The notes under the pieces are model-generated. The model had not been told where the DNA came from and did not search any database. It was given only the letters and a program-made list of their open reading frames with translations. A stretch of DNA of 44,555 nt from Bacteroidales bacterium. Lineage in GTDB: Bacteria; Bacteroidota; Bacteroidia; Bacteroidales; Muribaculaceae. The translations under genes were made by a program, and so were the position numbers. The number at the start of each line of letters is the position of its first letter. Position 1 is the first letter of the stretch. Positions 7,449-15,145 of this stretch are shown piece by piece. Location: the NCBI GenBank assembly GCA_020859845.1, contig JAJBVL010000010.1, positions 1 through 44,555 on the forward strand, read 5' to 3'.

Positions 7449-10268
7449 TTAATCCCAACTAAATGTTCTAATGATATTACGGAGCCTATCAAGAATTCTA
7501 TGGAGAGCACGGCGACGCTTAATAAGCCCAAGATGCTTGTCCTTTAAAGCTTCTTGTATTATTTCGGTAGATTCTTTCCCCGAGAAATCATATTCTCCCA
7601 AGAAACGTGTTACGGTATCAAGAGGCAGTTCTTCTTCGGAAGCTACTCGTTGAATAGCCTTTATCTTTTCAGCACGGACATATTGATTGAGGCGCTCTTC
7701 CAAGTCGGAGGTGCCATCTGCACGATTGCGCCTTACAAAACCTTCTTTATCATTATCGACGTTCTGAAGGATAAAACCATCAATAAGTTGGGCTTTGCTA
7801 CGCAGCTCGGCATCCTTTATCATCGTATCAATGATATCCTTGCGTCTTTCGGCATAATCCTCTGCGTAGGGATCAAGTTGCGCTATAAGCCCCAATATGT
7901 AGGCCACATTAATAACGTCGCTGTGAAGGAGCTCGAGACAGAAGTCGATATCTTCCAAGCCACCATCTTCCCCAGTGTCGTTGCCATTTGCGGGGCCTTC
8001 CGCATGTTGTTCATCAAAGAAAGTGTCGTGAAGATCAAGATACTTGCTACGGAAATCCATATACTGCTGTTCAGTCATAGGGAAGTCCTCATCATCCTCT
8101 CGATAATCCTCGTAGATCTGGATTTCCGAGTGCTTCTTGATGATTTCTCTGAACGCAAGTATAAAATTGCGCTTATCGGTCTCGCTTTGAAGATAGTCTA
8201 CTACATGGGCTTCGGGATAGTGGCGAAGAAATTCTTTGGTCAGTTGTATATATTCTTTCTTTACTGTATTAAAAGCCGGACGGACGATATCTTCTATATT
8301 GTTATTGTTGCTGAAGAGTTTTATAGCCGTATCAACATTGTCCTTCATATCACGGAAGCAGATGATTTTGCCAAAACGCTTCTTCTCGTTAAGCACCCGG
8401 TTGGTACGACTAAAGGCTTGGAGTAAACCATGGTACTCCATATTTTTGTCAACGTAAAGAGTATTGAGTTTCTTTGAGTCGAATCCCGTGAGAAACATCC
8501 CCACTACAAGACACAAATCGAGAGGCTTCTGAGACGGGTCTTTCTTCTTCATGCGCTTGTTGATATCATCATAGTACGCCCTGAAGTTATCCGTAGAGAA
8601 AGCGGTGCCAAACGTATCGTTATAGTCGTCCATGATGGCTTGCAGGTCGTCGGCCTCAGGCATGTGTTCCCCGCTAATAAATCCTCCATTAAGACCTGTC
8701 AATGTATCATCCAAAGGGATGTTTTGCTGATAGGTAAAGATAGCGCCAATGCTTATAGTAGGGCGCAGTTCCTTGAAGATTTTATAATATCTGACAAGAG
8801 TGGGGACGTTCTGCACAGCAAAAAGGGCGTCGAACTCGCCATCATAGGTAGACTTGCGAAAGTTGTTGAGGATAAACTTGGCTATTTCTTTCAGACGGTC
8901 ATCGTCGCCATTATCCACATTGATATTTCCATGATAGTATTCTACAAGAAATCCCAGAACATTCTCGTCAGCTATGGCATCCTTAATGAGATACTTGTGT
9001 AGGCATTCCCCAAATATCTCCTTGGTGGTATGCTTGTCAATAGAATTCTCGGCGAAGATAGGGGTGCCCGTAAATCCGAATATTTGGAGATGATTGAAAA
9101 AATTGACTATGTTCTTATGGCTTTCTCCAAAATGACTACGATGACACTCATCGAATATCATTACTATTCGGCTATCCTTGATGTGCTGAAGTTTTTGGCT
9201 ATACCACGGCCGAGTGACAGCAGCGTTGAGCTTTTGGATTGTTGTGATGATGATGCGGCTGTCGCTTTCCAGTCGCTTGATTAATTCGCTGGTGTTCTCC
9301 GTGTTGTCCACAGCTCCCGGCTCAAATGCTTCATATTCTGATTGAGTTTGCGTATCAAGATCATGACGATCCACCACAAACATTACCTTGTCTACATCGT
9401 CAAGTTCTGCCACAAGTTGGGCTGCTTTAAAAGAGGTTAAGGTCTTACCAGCACCCGTTGTGTGCCATATATATCCATCTTTTCCTGTGTTTTGCACGCA
9501 GTCGAGCACCTTCTCTACTGCGTAATATTGGTAAGGACGCATCACCATCAGACATTTATCGCCTTCGTGAAGCACGATGTATTTGCTCAACATCTTCCCA
9601 AGCACACACTTGTCAAAGAAGTTGGCTGCAAATATTGATAGTTCATTGAAGGGATTGTTGGCAGCGTCAGTCCAATTAAAGGTGAACTTATATCCTTGAT
9701 TAGGATTATTGGCGAAATAACGAGTGTTTACGCCATTGGAAATGACGAATATCTGGATGTAGTCAAAAAGGCCATGAAAAGAAGTCTTGTGGTAGCGTTG
9801 AATCTGGTTGTAGGCTTGCTTCAATTCTACTCCACGACGTTTTAGCTCTATTTGGACCAGAGGCAATCCGTTTACTAATATAGTAACATCATACCTACAA
9901 CGCTTGCGTCCTTCGACTGTGATTTGATTGGCAACTTGAAATTCATTCTGGCACCACTGTTTAGTATTAAGGAATGATACCCAAAGACGGTTGCCATCCT
10001 CTAATTCCAAAGGGTAAAGGTCGCGCAGTTTCTTGGCCTTTTCAAAACGGGAGCCGCCTTCAAGATAAAGCAAAATCTTGTCAAACTCTACATCGGAAAA
10101 ATGCTCTCGGCCATGGTCGGCAAGAGCTTTCCTGTTGTGTATTTCAAGTTGTTTCTTGAAATTCTCTTTGAGATTGGATTCCTCTTTGAGAGTTACGTAT
10201 TCATAGCTCATCTGTTGAAGAGTATGAATAAGTGCGTTTTCAAGTGCAGCTTCGCTTTGGGTGGGCAT
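7449..10268 (-). CDS. hsdR: Type I restriction endonuclease/translocase subunit HsdR
   Basis: 939 residues, first gene of the leftward R-M operon. HsdR supplies ATP-driven DNA translocation and cleavage of unmethylated DNA. The N-terminal HSDR_N nuclease domain has the PD-(D/E)XK signature as RYDVTILVNG...VQIELKRRG (about residues 123-146). The superfamily 2 helicase domains follow: Walker A TTGAGKT near residue 270, motif II MIFDECHRSH near 370, and the later motif VGMFLTGFDSKKLNTLYVDK. The C-terminal part is helical and charged, as in EcoR124I-like subunits. The ATG at 10268 lies about 45 bases beyond a good -7 element. All expected catalytic motifs are present. Confidence 0.95.
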   Translation of the reverse strand: MPTQSEAALENALIHTLQQMSYEYVTLKEESNLKENFKKQLEIHNRKALADHGREHFSDVEFDKILLYLEGGSRFEKAKKLRDLYPLELEDGNRLWVSFLNTKQWCQNEFQVANQITVEGRKRCRYDVTILVNGLPLVQIELKRRGVELKQAYNQIQRYHKTSFHGLFDYIQIFVISNGVNTRYFANNPNQGYKFTFNWTDAANNPFNELSIFAANFFDKCVLGKMLSKYIVLHEGDKCLMVMRPYQYYAVEKVLDCVQNTGKDGYIWHTTGAGKTLTSFKAAQLVAELDDVDKVMFVVDRHDLDTQTQSEYEAFEPGAVDNTENTSELIKRLESDSRIIITTIQKLNAAVTRPWYSQKLQHIKDSRIVMIFDECHRSHFGESHKNIVNFFNHLQIFGFTGTPIFAENSIDKHTTKEIFGECLHKYLIKDAIADENVLGFLVEYYHGNINVDNGDDDRLKEIAKFILNNFRKSTYDGEFDALFAVQNVPTLVRYYKIFKELRPTISIGAIFTYQQNIPLDDTLTGLNGGFISGEHMPEADDLQAIMDDYNDTFGTAFSTDNFRAYYDDINKRMKKKDPSQKPLDLCLVVGMFLTGFDSKKLNTLYVDKNMEYHGLLQAFSRTNRVLNEKKRFGKIICFRDMKDNVDTAIKLFSNNNNIEDIVRPAFNTVKKEYIQLTKEFLRHYPEAHVVDYLQSETDKRNFILAFREIIKKHSEIQIYEDYREDDEDFPMTEQQYMDFRSKYLDLHDTFFDEQHAEGPANGNDTGEDGGLEDIDFCLELLHSDVINVAYILGLIAQLDPYAEDYAERRKDIIDTMIKDAELRSKAQLIDGFILQNVDNDKEGFVRRNRADGTSDLEERLNQYVRAEKIKAIQRVASEEELPLDTVTRFLGEYDFSGKESTEIIQEALKDKHLGLIKRRRALHRILDRLRNIIRTFSWD

Positions 10269-10311
10269 AAGGATGATGGGTCGTTAAGGTGGTGGATTGA
10301 GGATGCAAGGG

Positions 10312-10319
10312 CAAAGGTA
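10312..10319 (-). promoter_or_regulatory. -7 element of the hsdR operon promoter
   Basis: On the minus strand this reads TACCTTTG, an exact TAnnTTTG match, giving a predicted leader of about 37 bases before the hsdR ATG. The surrounding 12-mer is the same as at 81-92. No strong -33 box is visible. Confidence 0.55.
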
Positions 10320-10377
10320 GTAAAAAGCCGCGAGTTGACAGCCCTTTCTGCAAAAATTTTCATGATGAGAATAGACA

Positions 10378-10421
10378 CGCCTGGGCGGTCGGGCGAGGCC
10401 GCCCCACCTACAATGTCGCCC
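10378..10421 (+). repeat. 44-bp GC-rich dispersed repeat, copy B
   Basis: Two differences from copy C. Orientation opposite to copy A at 1685-1728. Core GGGCGG...CCGCCC hairpin. Confidence 0.85.
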
Positions 10422-10445
10422 GACGTGGCCCGGAGGCTATGTAGT

Positions 10446-10488
10446 GCGGCTGCCTCAGCCGCCTATGTTATGCGGCTGCTTCAGCCGC
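10446..10488 (+). repeat. Two tandem perfect hairpins GCGGCTG-n3-CAGCCGC
   Basis: Stems 10446-10452/10456-10462 and 10472-10478/10482-10488 are the same hairpin except for one loop base, 26 bases apart. REP-like. Confidence 0.75.
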
Positions 10489-10494
10489 GCAGTG

Positions 10495-10522
10495 GATTCA
10501 ATATCGCCCCTTCCGGGCTCTG
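10495..10522 (+). repeat. 28-bp hairpin repeat, copy 1
   Basis: Begins GATTCAATATCGCC and ends GGCTCTG. An inverted copy lies at 44216-44243, differing at three positions; two of these preserve a stem base pair. Confidence 0.7.
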
Positions 10523-10551
10523 AGAGTGGTGCCCAAGAGAAAAGTTAGCAT

Positions 10552-10595
10552 CGCCTGGGCGGTCGGGCGAGGCCGCCCAACCTACAATGTCGCCT
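10552..10595 (+). repeat. 44-bp GC-rich dispersed repeat, copy C
   Basis: Same orientation as copy B, 174 bases downstream of it. Closest of the two to copy A (two differences in 44). Confidence 0.85.
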
Positions 10596-10703
10596 AACGG
10601 CCATCCGGATGGAATCCGTGTGCATCCATAAGAATTCCGTGGTTCGGGGGTGGGAGCACGCGAGGGCGCCGTGCTCTACGATGAGTGGGCGCCCTGCGGT
10701 GGA

Positions 10704-12971
10704 TTAGCGCTCCTTGAGGCGGTAGCGGAGGGTCTTGCCTTGGAGGAGGTCGTCGTGGGAGATGCGGTAGGATTTGAGTGGTCGTCCTCCAAGTTCCATC
10801 GTGTCAATGTAGATGGCCTCTGGGGTTGGGCGCTCGGCTTCGATGACGAGGGTGCCCTCCTTGGTGTCCACTTCCACGCGGTCGAAGGCGGGTGAGGTCA
10901 AGGTGTAGTAGGGTTCGCCCGGGCAGTCGGGATAGAGGCCCATCATGGAGAAGATGGCCCAGGCCGACATGGTGCCGGTGTCGTCGTTGCCGGGGATGCC
11001 CTTTGGCTCCGTGGTAAAATGCTCGGCAAGCAGGCGGTTAACCTCGCGCTGCGTCCTCCACTCTTCGCCCTTGAAGCGGCTGAAAAGGTAAGGATAAGCA
11101 ATGTCGGGCTCGTTGGCGGGGTCGTAAAGGCCTTCGTCCATCACCATCTGCAGCTTGTCGACAAAGGCGCGCTTGCCTCCCATGAGTTTGGCAAGACCTT
11201 CTACATCGTGGGGCACGAAGAAGGTGTAGTTCCACGCGCTTCCCTCATGGAAGCCTGGCACCTCCTCAAAGTTCTCGCCCTGACGAGGATTGAAGGGACT
11301 GAGAAACTCTCCGTCGGGGGTGAGTGGACGCAGGGTGCCACTCTCCTTGGAATAATAATTTTTGTATCCAAGCGAACGCTGACGCAGCTCGCGAGCAAAG
11401 TCAAGGTCGCCCTGCTGCTCGGCAAGCCATGCCAAGGCTGCATCGGCTACGTAATACTCCAGCGCGTGGCTCACAGAGTTGTCGCCTGAGAAGTCGCCAG
11501 CAAAGAAGCCCAGAGGTATATAGCCTTTTTCGATATAAGGATCGATGTCGGGACGCATGGGGTTGAGCTCGCCGGGCATGGTGGCGCTGCGCTTCATAGC
11601 CTTATAGGCGGCGTCGAGGTCAAAGTCGGTGAGGCCCTTGCGCCAGGTGTCGACAATCACTGGGATGGCAGGGTCGCCTTCCATAGTGAACGTCTCGCGG
11701 CCATAAAGCTCCCATTTGGGGAGCCAGCCCCACTCTTCGGCCATGCCCACCATGGAGCGCACCATGTCGAGCTGGCGCTCGGGATAGACGAGGGTCATCA
11801 GCTGGTGGAGATTGCGGTAGGTGTCCCAGAGGGAGAAGACAGTGTAGCGCGTAGACTCAGTGTGGCCGTCGCCAAAACTTTCCATCAATGGATACTCGCC
11901 GTTGACGTCGCTCAGGATGTTGGGATGGATGAGGGCATGATAGAGCGCGGTGTAGAACACGGTGCGCTGTTCGTCGGTGCCACCGCTGACGCGGATGCGG
12001 CCAAGGTCGTCGTTCCACTGGCGGCGCGCAGCAGCATGGATATCGTCGAAGGTGAGCGACAGCTGCTCCTTGTCGAGATTCTCGCGAGCATTCTCAGTCG
12101 ACACGAAGGAGACACCGAGCCTCACCTCTATCTGCTCTCCAGGAGCCAGCGAGTCGTAGCTCCACCAGTAGCCGATGTCGTTGCCCGACAGTTCGCGGCC
12201 ATACTTGGTATAGAGCTTATATTGTCCGGAAGTAGAGTCCCACATAGCCTCTACCCCCATCTCGGGCTGCATCTTATAGTAGCCATAGCTATCGGCAGGC
12301 TTGCTGACGCGCATCACGAAGTAGATGGGAAACACTGCCTGAGGATTGTAGCAGAACGTGCCCATCAGCTTTGAGCCTTCGATCTCCGTGTCGCTCACGC
12401 GGCGCACGGTGGCCCCGCTCTCATTCGTCAAGCCTTCGCCGAGGTTGATGAGGATGTTGCCTTGGCCGCCGGGGAAGGTGTAGCGCTCGGCGGAGGTGCG
12501 CGGAGTGGCCGTCACCTCGGTCAGGATGTCATACTTCGAGAGGCGGTTGCTATAGTAGCCCGGCGAGGCTTGCTCCTCGGTGTAGTGGCTGCCATACTTA
12601 TGGTAGTCGGGCTCCAGAGCGCCCGTGGTGGCCATGGTCAGCAGAGAGCCAAGCTCGGGACACCCTACGCCGCTCAGAGCCACGTGGGCATATCCTGTGA
12701 AGTAGCTATTGGTGACATCGTAGGGCGTTGACCACCATCGAGAGTCCTTGTCGTAACGGTTGTCCTTGGAGCCCATCACATTGAAAGGCACTACCTGCAT
12801 GAGCCCATTGGGGGTGAGAGCCCCGGGATTGGTGGTGCCATAATTAGTGGTGCCAATAAAGGGGTTGACCCATTGGGCGTAGTCAACGTCAGCGTTGTCG
12901 GTGGCGTAGCCTGCAAGGGGAGCCAAAAGGCAGGCGCTGGCCAAGGCAAGAGAGCCTAATAGATGCTTCAT
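10704..12971 (-). CDS. Secreted GH92 family alpha-mannosidase
   Basis: 755 residues, with an N-terminal signal peptide (MKHLLGSLALASACLLAPLAGYA). GH92 enzymes are calcium-dependent exo-alpha-mannosidases, mostly alpha-1,2 in Bacteroidetes, that trim N-glycan or yeast mannan side chains. Family hallmarks are the N-terminal VNPFIGT...NPGALTPNGLMQ, and near the C-terminus GNDDTGTMSAWAIFSMMGLYP with the conserved Asp pair. Length is normal for the family. It is the last gene of a minus-strand cluster (21 bases after the DUF4468 gene). No SusC/SusD pair or other glycosidase adjoins it, so it is not in a classical polysaccharide utilization locus here. The linkage preference cannot be read from sequence. 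Confidence 0.95.
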   Translation of the reverse strand: MKHLLGSLALASACLLAPLAGYATDNADVDYAQWVNPFIGTTNYGTTNPGALTPNGLMQVVPFNVMGSKDNRYDKDSRWWSTPYDVTNSYFTGYAHVALSGVGCPELGSLLTMATTGALEPDYHKYGSHYTEEQASPGYYSNRLSKYDILTEVTATPRTSAERYTFPGGQGNILINLGEGLTNESGATVRRVSDTEIEGSKLMGTFCYNPQAVFPIYFVMRVSKPADSYGYYKMQPEMGVEAMWDSTSGQYKLYTKYGRELSGNDIGYWWSYDSLAPGEQIEVRLGVSFVSTENARENLDKEQLSLTFDDIHAAARRQWNDDLGRIRVSGGTDEQRTVFYTALYHALIHPNILSDVNGEYPLMESFGDGHTESTRYTVFSLWDTYRNLHQLMTLVYPERQLDMVRSMVGMAEEWGWLPKWELYGRETFTMEGDPAIPVIVDTWRKGLTDFDLDAAYKAMKRSATMPGELNPMRPDIDPYIEKGYIPLGFFAGDFSGDNSVSHALEYYVADAALAWLAEQQGDLDFARELRQRSLGYKNYYSKESGTLRPLTPDGEFLSPFNPRQGENFEEVPGFHEGSAWNYTFFVPHDVEGLAKLMGGKRAFVDKLQMVMDEGLYDPANEPDIAYPYLFSRFKGEEWRTQREVNRLLAEHFTTEPKGIPGNDDTGTMSAWAIFSMMGLYPDCPGEPYYTLTSPAFDRVEVDTKEGTLVIEAERPTPEAIYIDTMELGGRPLKSYRISHDDLLQGKTLRYRLKER

Positions 12972-12992
12972 AGGAGATTAGGGGGAGAAAGA

Positions 12993-14087
12993 TTATTGAG
13001 CTATGGATAAGAGATATACATTGTAGGTGGTGGCGGGGTCGAGCTGCGAGTTGACCTCACAAGCCTCTTTGCCACTCATGGTCATCTTGGACATGCGACG
13101 CGCCGTGAGGCTCTCAGGAGCGCTGGCTCCCTCGCGACCCAGGGCGATGGTATAGGTGTCGGAGCCCTCCATCATGGCGTTGGCAAGAGCCTTGTTGGCC
13201 GCCACGAAGATATAGGCCACGGGCTGCCCCATCATGGAGCTCACGCCTCCCCAAGCGCTGGGGTCGAGCGTCAGCTGCTCGCCATTGGCATCGGTCACGG
13301 CCACGCTGACGATAGGAGCCTCAACGGGAGTCTCCGCGGGAGTCTCACTGGCTACGGCTGGCTCCTCTACTACTGCTACGGCTGGCTCCTCGGCTACAGC
13401 CACAGTAGCCGGAGCTTCAGCCACCGCGGGTGTCTCGGCCACAGTAGCTACGGGCGACTGAGCCACCACTGGCGCTGGCGCAGCCGTGGGGTCGTTGGCC
13501 ACTACGGCGTTGGCTATAGTGTTGCGGATGGAGGTGAAGAGGTCGTCCTTGAGGTCGACGGTCTCGCGGCGAAACTTGCCATACATATACACCAGCTTGG
13601 TCTTGCTCTTGTTGAGAGCCACTTCATCGGTGATAGCCTCCTCGGCCGACATCTTACGGCCGCCATCACGGTTTTCGTCGTAGAGATAGCGGATGTTGGA
13701 GATGGTGGCATCCACCGAGCCATCGCGGCACGTAAGGGTCAAGCGGTAATAGACACGGGTGCGGTCGAGCGAGATAGCGTTTTTAGTAAACACCATCCAC
13801 TCCTCGCCGCCATCGGCTATCACTCCCTCCTCGGGATTCTGGTAGAGGACGCGAGCATTCATATGATACTCCTCATTGCCCACAAAGCGCCCCTCCGACC
13901 ACTTGAGCAGGAGGTCGTAGAGCTGTGTCTGGGTCAACGTGGGAGCTTTAAACTCTGCAGAGAAAACGACCTTGCCGTCGCTCGTGGTTACGGCGCCGGC
14001 AAGGTAATTTTTCGTCTCTACAGTCTGTGCTAATGCTGCCAGACACATTAATAATATTGCTACGGCAGCGAGAAGATATCTTTTCAT
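12993..14087 (-). CDS. DUF4468-domain exported protein
   Basis: 364 residues with a signal peptide ending near ALAQ. Residues about 25-190 resemble the DUF4468 domain common in Bacteroidetes (WSEGRF...ARVLYQNPEEGVIADGGEEW, RVYYRLTLTCRDGSVDATISNIRYLY). A low-complexity Ala/Val/Pro/Glu linker follows at about 200-265, with repeats of the AEEPAVAVVEEPAV type. A small C-terminal domain then ends YNVYLLSIAQ. Function of the family is unknown; the architecture suggests an envelope protein. It begins 43 bases after the OmpH-like gene and ends 21 bases before the mannosidase gene, so co-transcription is likely. The linker DNA is repetitive and could vary in length between strains. Confidence 0.85.
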   Translation of the reverse strand: MKRYLLAAVAILLMCLAALAQTVETKNYLAGAVTTSDGKVVFSAEFKAPTLTQTQLYDLLLKWSEGRFVGNEEYHMNARVLYQNPEEGVIADGGEEWMVFTKNAISLDRTRVYYRLTLTCRDGSVDATISNIRYLYDENRDGGRKMSAEEAITDEVALNKSKTKLVYMYGKFRRETVDLKDDLFTSIRNTIANAVVANDPTAAPAPVVAQSPVATVAETPAVAEAPATVAVAEEPAVAVVEEPAVASETPAETPVEAPIVSVAVTDANGEQLTLDPSAWGGVSSMMGQPVAYIFVAANKALANAMMEGSDTYTIALGREGASAPESLTARRMSKMTMSGKEACEVNSQLDPATTYNVYLLSIAQ

Positions 14088-14130
14088 AATGTAGAGAATG
14101 GGGAGATATGTATGGAGCCCTGAGGGGAGC

Positions 14131-14718
14131 TTACTTGCTGCTGGCTACGCGATTGTAGCGGGCGTTGAGGCCTTCGACCACCTCGGCGGTGATGTCGAGC
14201 TGGGGATTGAAGTAAAGGCCAGCGGCACGGAGCAAGATGGCGTCGTAGCCGCGAGTGGCGTTGAAGCTCTCTATGAACGAGTTGATGGAGTCGAGGAGCT
14301 GCTGTTGCTGCTGAGCCAGTTCCTGCTGGGCTTCGCGTTCCATAGCCGCAAGTGCCTGCTGGGCATCCTGCTGCATCTTGTTGAAGCGCTGCACGTCGGC
14401 GTTGTAGCTCTCTTCGCTCAGATAGCCATTAGAGCGCATCTTCTGCTCAATCTGCGAGCCAAAGCGCTGTATCTCTGCTGCCTTGCTTTGCTGGGCATTG
14501 TCGAGTTTGCTCAACGAGCGCAGGTAGAGCTCCTGGAAGTCCTTTGCTAAGTTGTAATTGGCGTTGATAGAGTCCATATCTACATAGCGGATGTTGAGGG
14601 TAGCTACACTTCCATCGCTGTTGAGAGGGGCTGAAGCCACTGAAGGTTGGCTCTTGTCTGAGCATGATGTAGCTGCCAAGCAGAGCATTAAAGCAACAGG
14701 TAGTACTGCTTTTTTCAT
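14131..14718 (-). CDS. OmpH/Skp-like lipoprotein
   Basis: 195 residues. The N-terminus is a lipoprotein signal with lipobox LAATSC. The mature part starts with a short beta segment (IRYVDMDSINANYNLAKDF, the usual OmpH opening) and continues as a long Gln/Glu/Ala-rich coiled coil (about 60-150, including QQELAQQQQQLL), ending with a beta-strand region (YDAILLRAAGLYFNPQLDIT). Skp/OmpH proteins are trimeric periplasmic chaperones for outer-membrane proteins; the lipid anchor is a frequent Bacteroidales variant. It lies 41 bases downstream of the small membrane-protein gene, without an evident promoter of its own. Confidence 0.9.
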   Translation of the reverse strand: MKKAVLPVALMLCLAATSCSDKSQPSVASAPLNSDGSVATLNIRYVDMDSINANYNLAKDFQELYLRSLSKLDNAQQSKAAEIQRFGSQIEQKMRSNGYLSEESYNADVQRFNKMQQDAQQALAAMEREAQQELAQQQQQLLDSINSFIESFNATRGYDAILLRAAGLYFNPQLDITAEVVEGLNARYNRVASSK

Positions 14719-14759
14719 TTCGTTGGTAATAATAGGTATAGTTTTGTGGGGTTGATTTG

Positions 14760-14930
14760 TTAGTGTCCTTTCTCTTCGCTATGCGCACATCCTATGCCTC
14801 TACGGCGCAGCGCCTCCACATCGTGTACATGACCCGAAGGAAAGCGGCCACCCTTCACAAAGAAGACCTTGACGCCGAGCAACACTACGGCGATGGCCAC
14901 CAAAAGGATTGTGAGTAGCACTAATTTCAT
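14760..14930 (-). CDS. Small conserved-type membrane protein (56 aa)
   Basis: A 56-codon frame from ATG at 14930. It has one hydrophobic helix at residues 2-25 (MKLVLLTILLVAIAVVLLGV), then a basic stretch KGGRFPSGHVHD and a C-terminal tail LRRRGIGCAHSEEKGH with a single Cys. Small proteins of this type (one helix, then GGRFP and a late RRGI-x-C motif) are, as far as I recall, widespread in Bacteroidales and annotated only as hypothetical. A -7 element lies about 23 bases upstream. It precedes the OmpH-like gene by 41 bases and may head that operon. Confidence 0.75.
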   Translation of the reverse strand: MKLVLLTILLVAIAVVLLGVKVFFVKGGRFPSGHVHDVEALRRRGIGCAHSEEKGH

Positions 14931-14952
14931 GCGTAGATAGCGAAATTTTGTG

Positions 14953-14960
14953 CAAATATA
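14953..14960 (-). promoter_or_regulatory. -7 element (TATATTTG) for the small membrane protein/OmpH cluster
   Basis: Minus-strand TATATTTG matches TAnnTTTG exactly, 22 bases before the ATG at 14930. No clear -33 box. Confidence 0.5.
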
Positions 14961-15003
14961 AGAAAGGTGTGAGAAATATTCGTCACATGTAAATTTTATT
15001 TTG

Positions 15004-15011
15004 TAACTTAG
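15004..15011 (+). promoter_or_regulatory. Possible -7 element of pepD
   Basis: TAACTTAG is one mismatch from TAnnTTTG and would give a leader of about 130 bases, containing a small AGAGA/TCTCT hairpin at 15040-15053. Weak evidence only. Confidence 0.3.
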
Positions 15012-15145
15012 TGTGCTCTTTCAAACATAATTAACATTTAGAGATTCATCTCTGAAAAATTTTAACAGTCAACACTGCTTCCCACTGACACTCATATTCT
15101 CACATAATTACTCACTTATAATATAACCCATAACACGACATCGCA

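Larger units (their letters stand above)
10269..10703. other. Gene-free region with dispersed hairpin repeats
   Basis: 435 bases without a credible gene. Left to right: the hsdR promoter, repeat copy B (10378-10421), two tandem 17-base hairpins (10446-10462, 10472-10488), a GATTCAATATCGCC-type hairpin repeat (10495-10522), repeat copy C (10552-10595), and alternative hairpins near the GH92 stop (AGGGCGC at about 10661 with GCGCCCT at about 10689). It marks the right boundary of the A+T-rich R-M block. Confidence 0.7.

Noticed and set aside
7448..7531. Longer N-terminus for the GIY-YIG protein
   Set aside because: It would overlap hsdR by 80 bases; the ATG one base after the hsdR stop matches the domain start.
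13234..13461. Open frame antisense to the DUF4468 linker
   Set aside because: Low-complexity Ala/Thr/Ser/Val sequence caused by the repetitive linker on the other strand; no gene features.
10704..14930. Polysaccharide utilization locus around the GH92 gene
   Set aside because: No SusC/SusD pair, sensor-regulator or second glycosidase is present; the neighbours are general envelope proteins.
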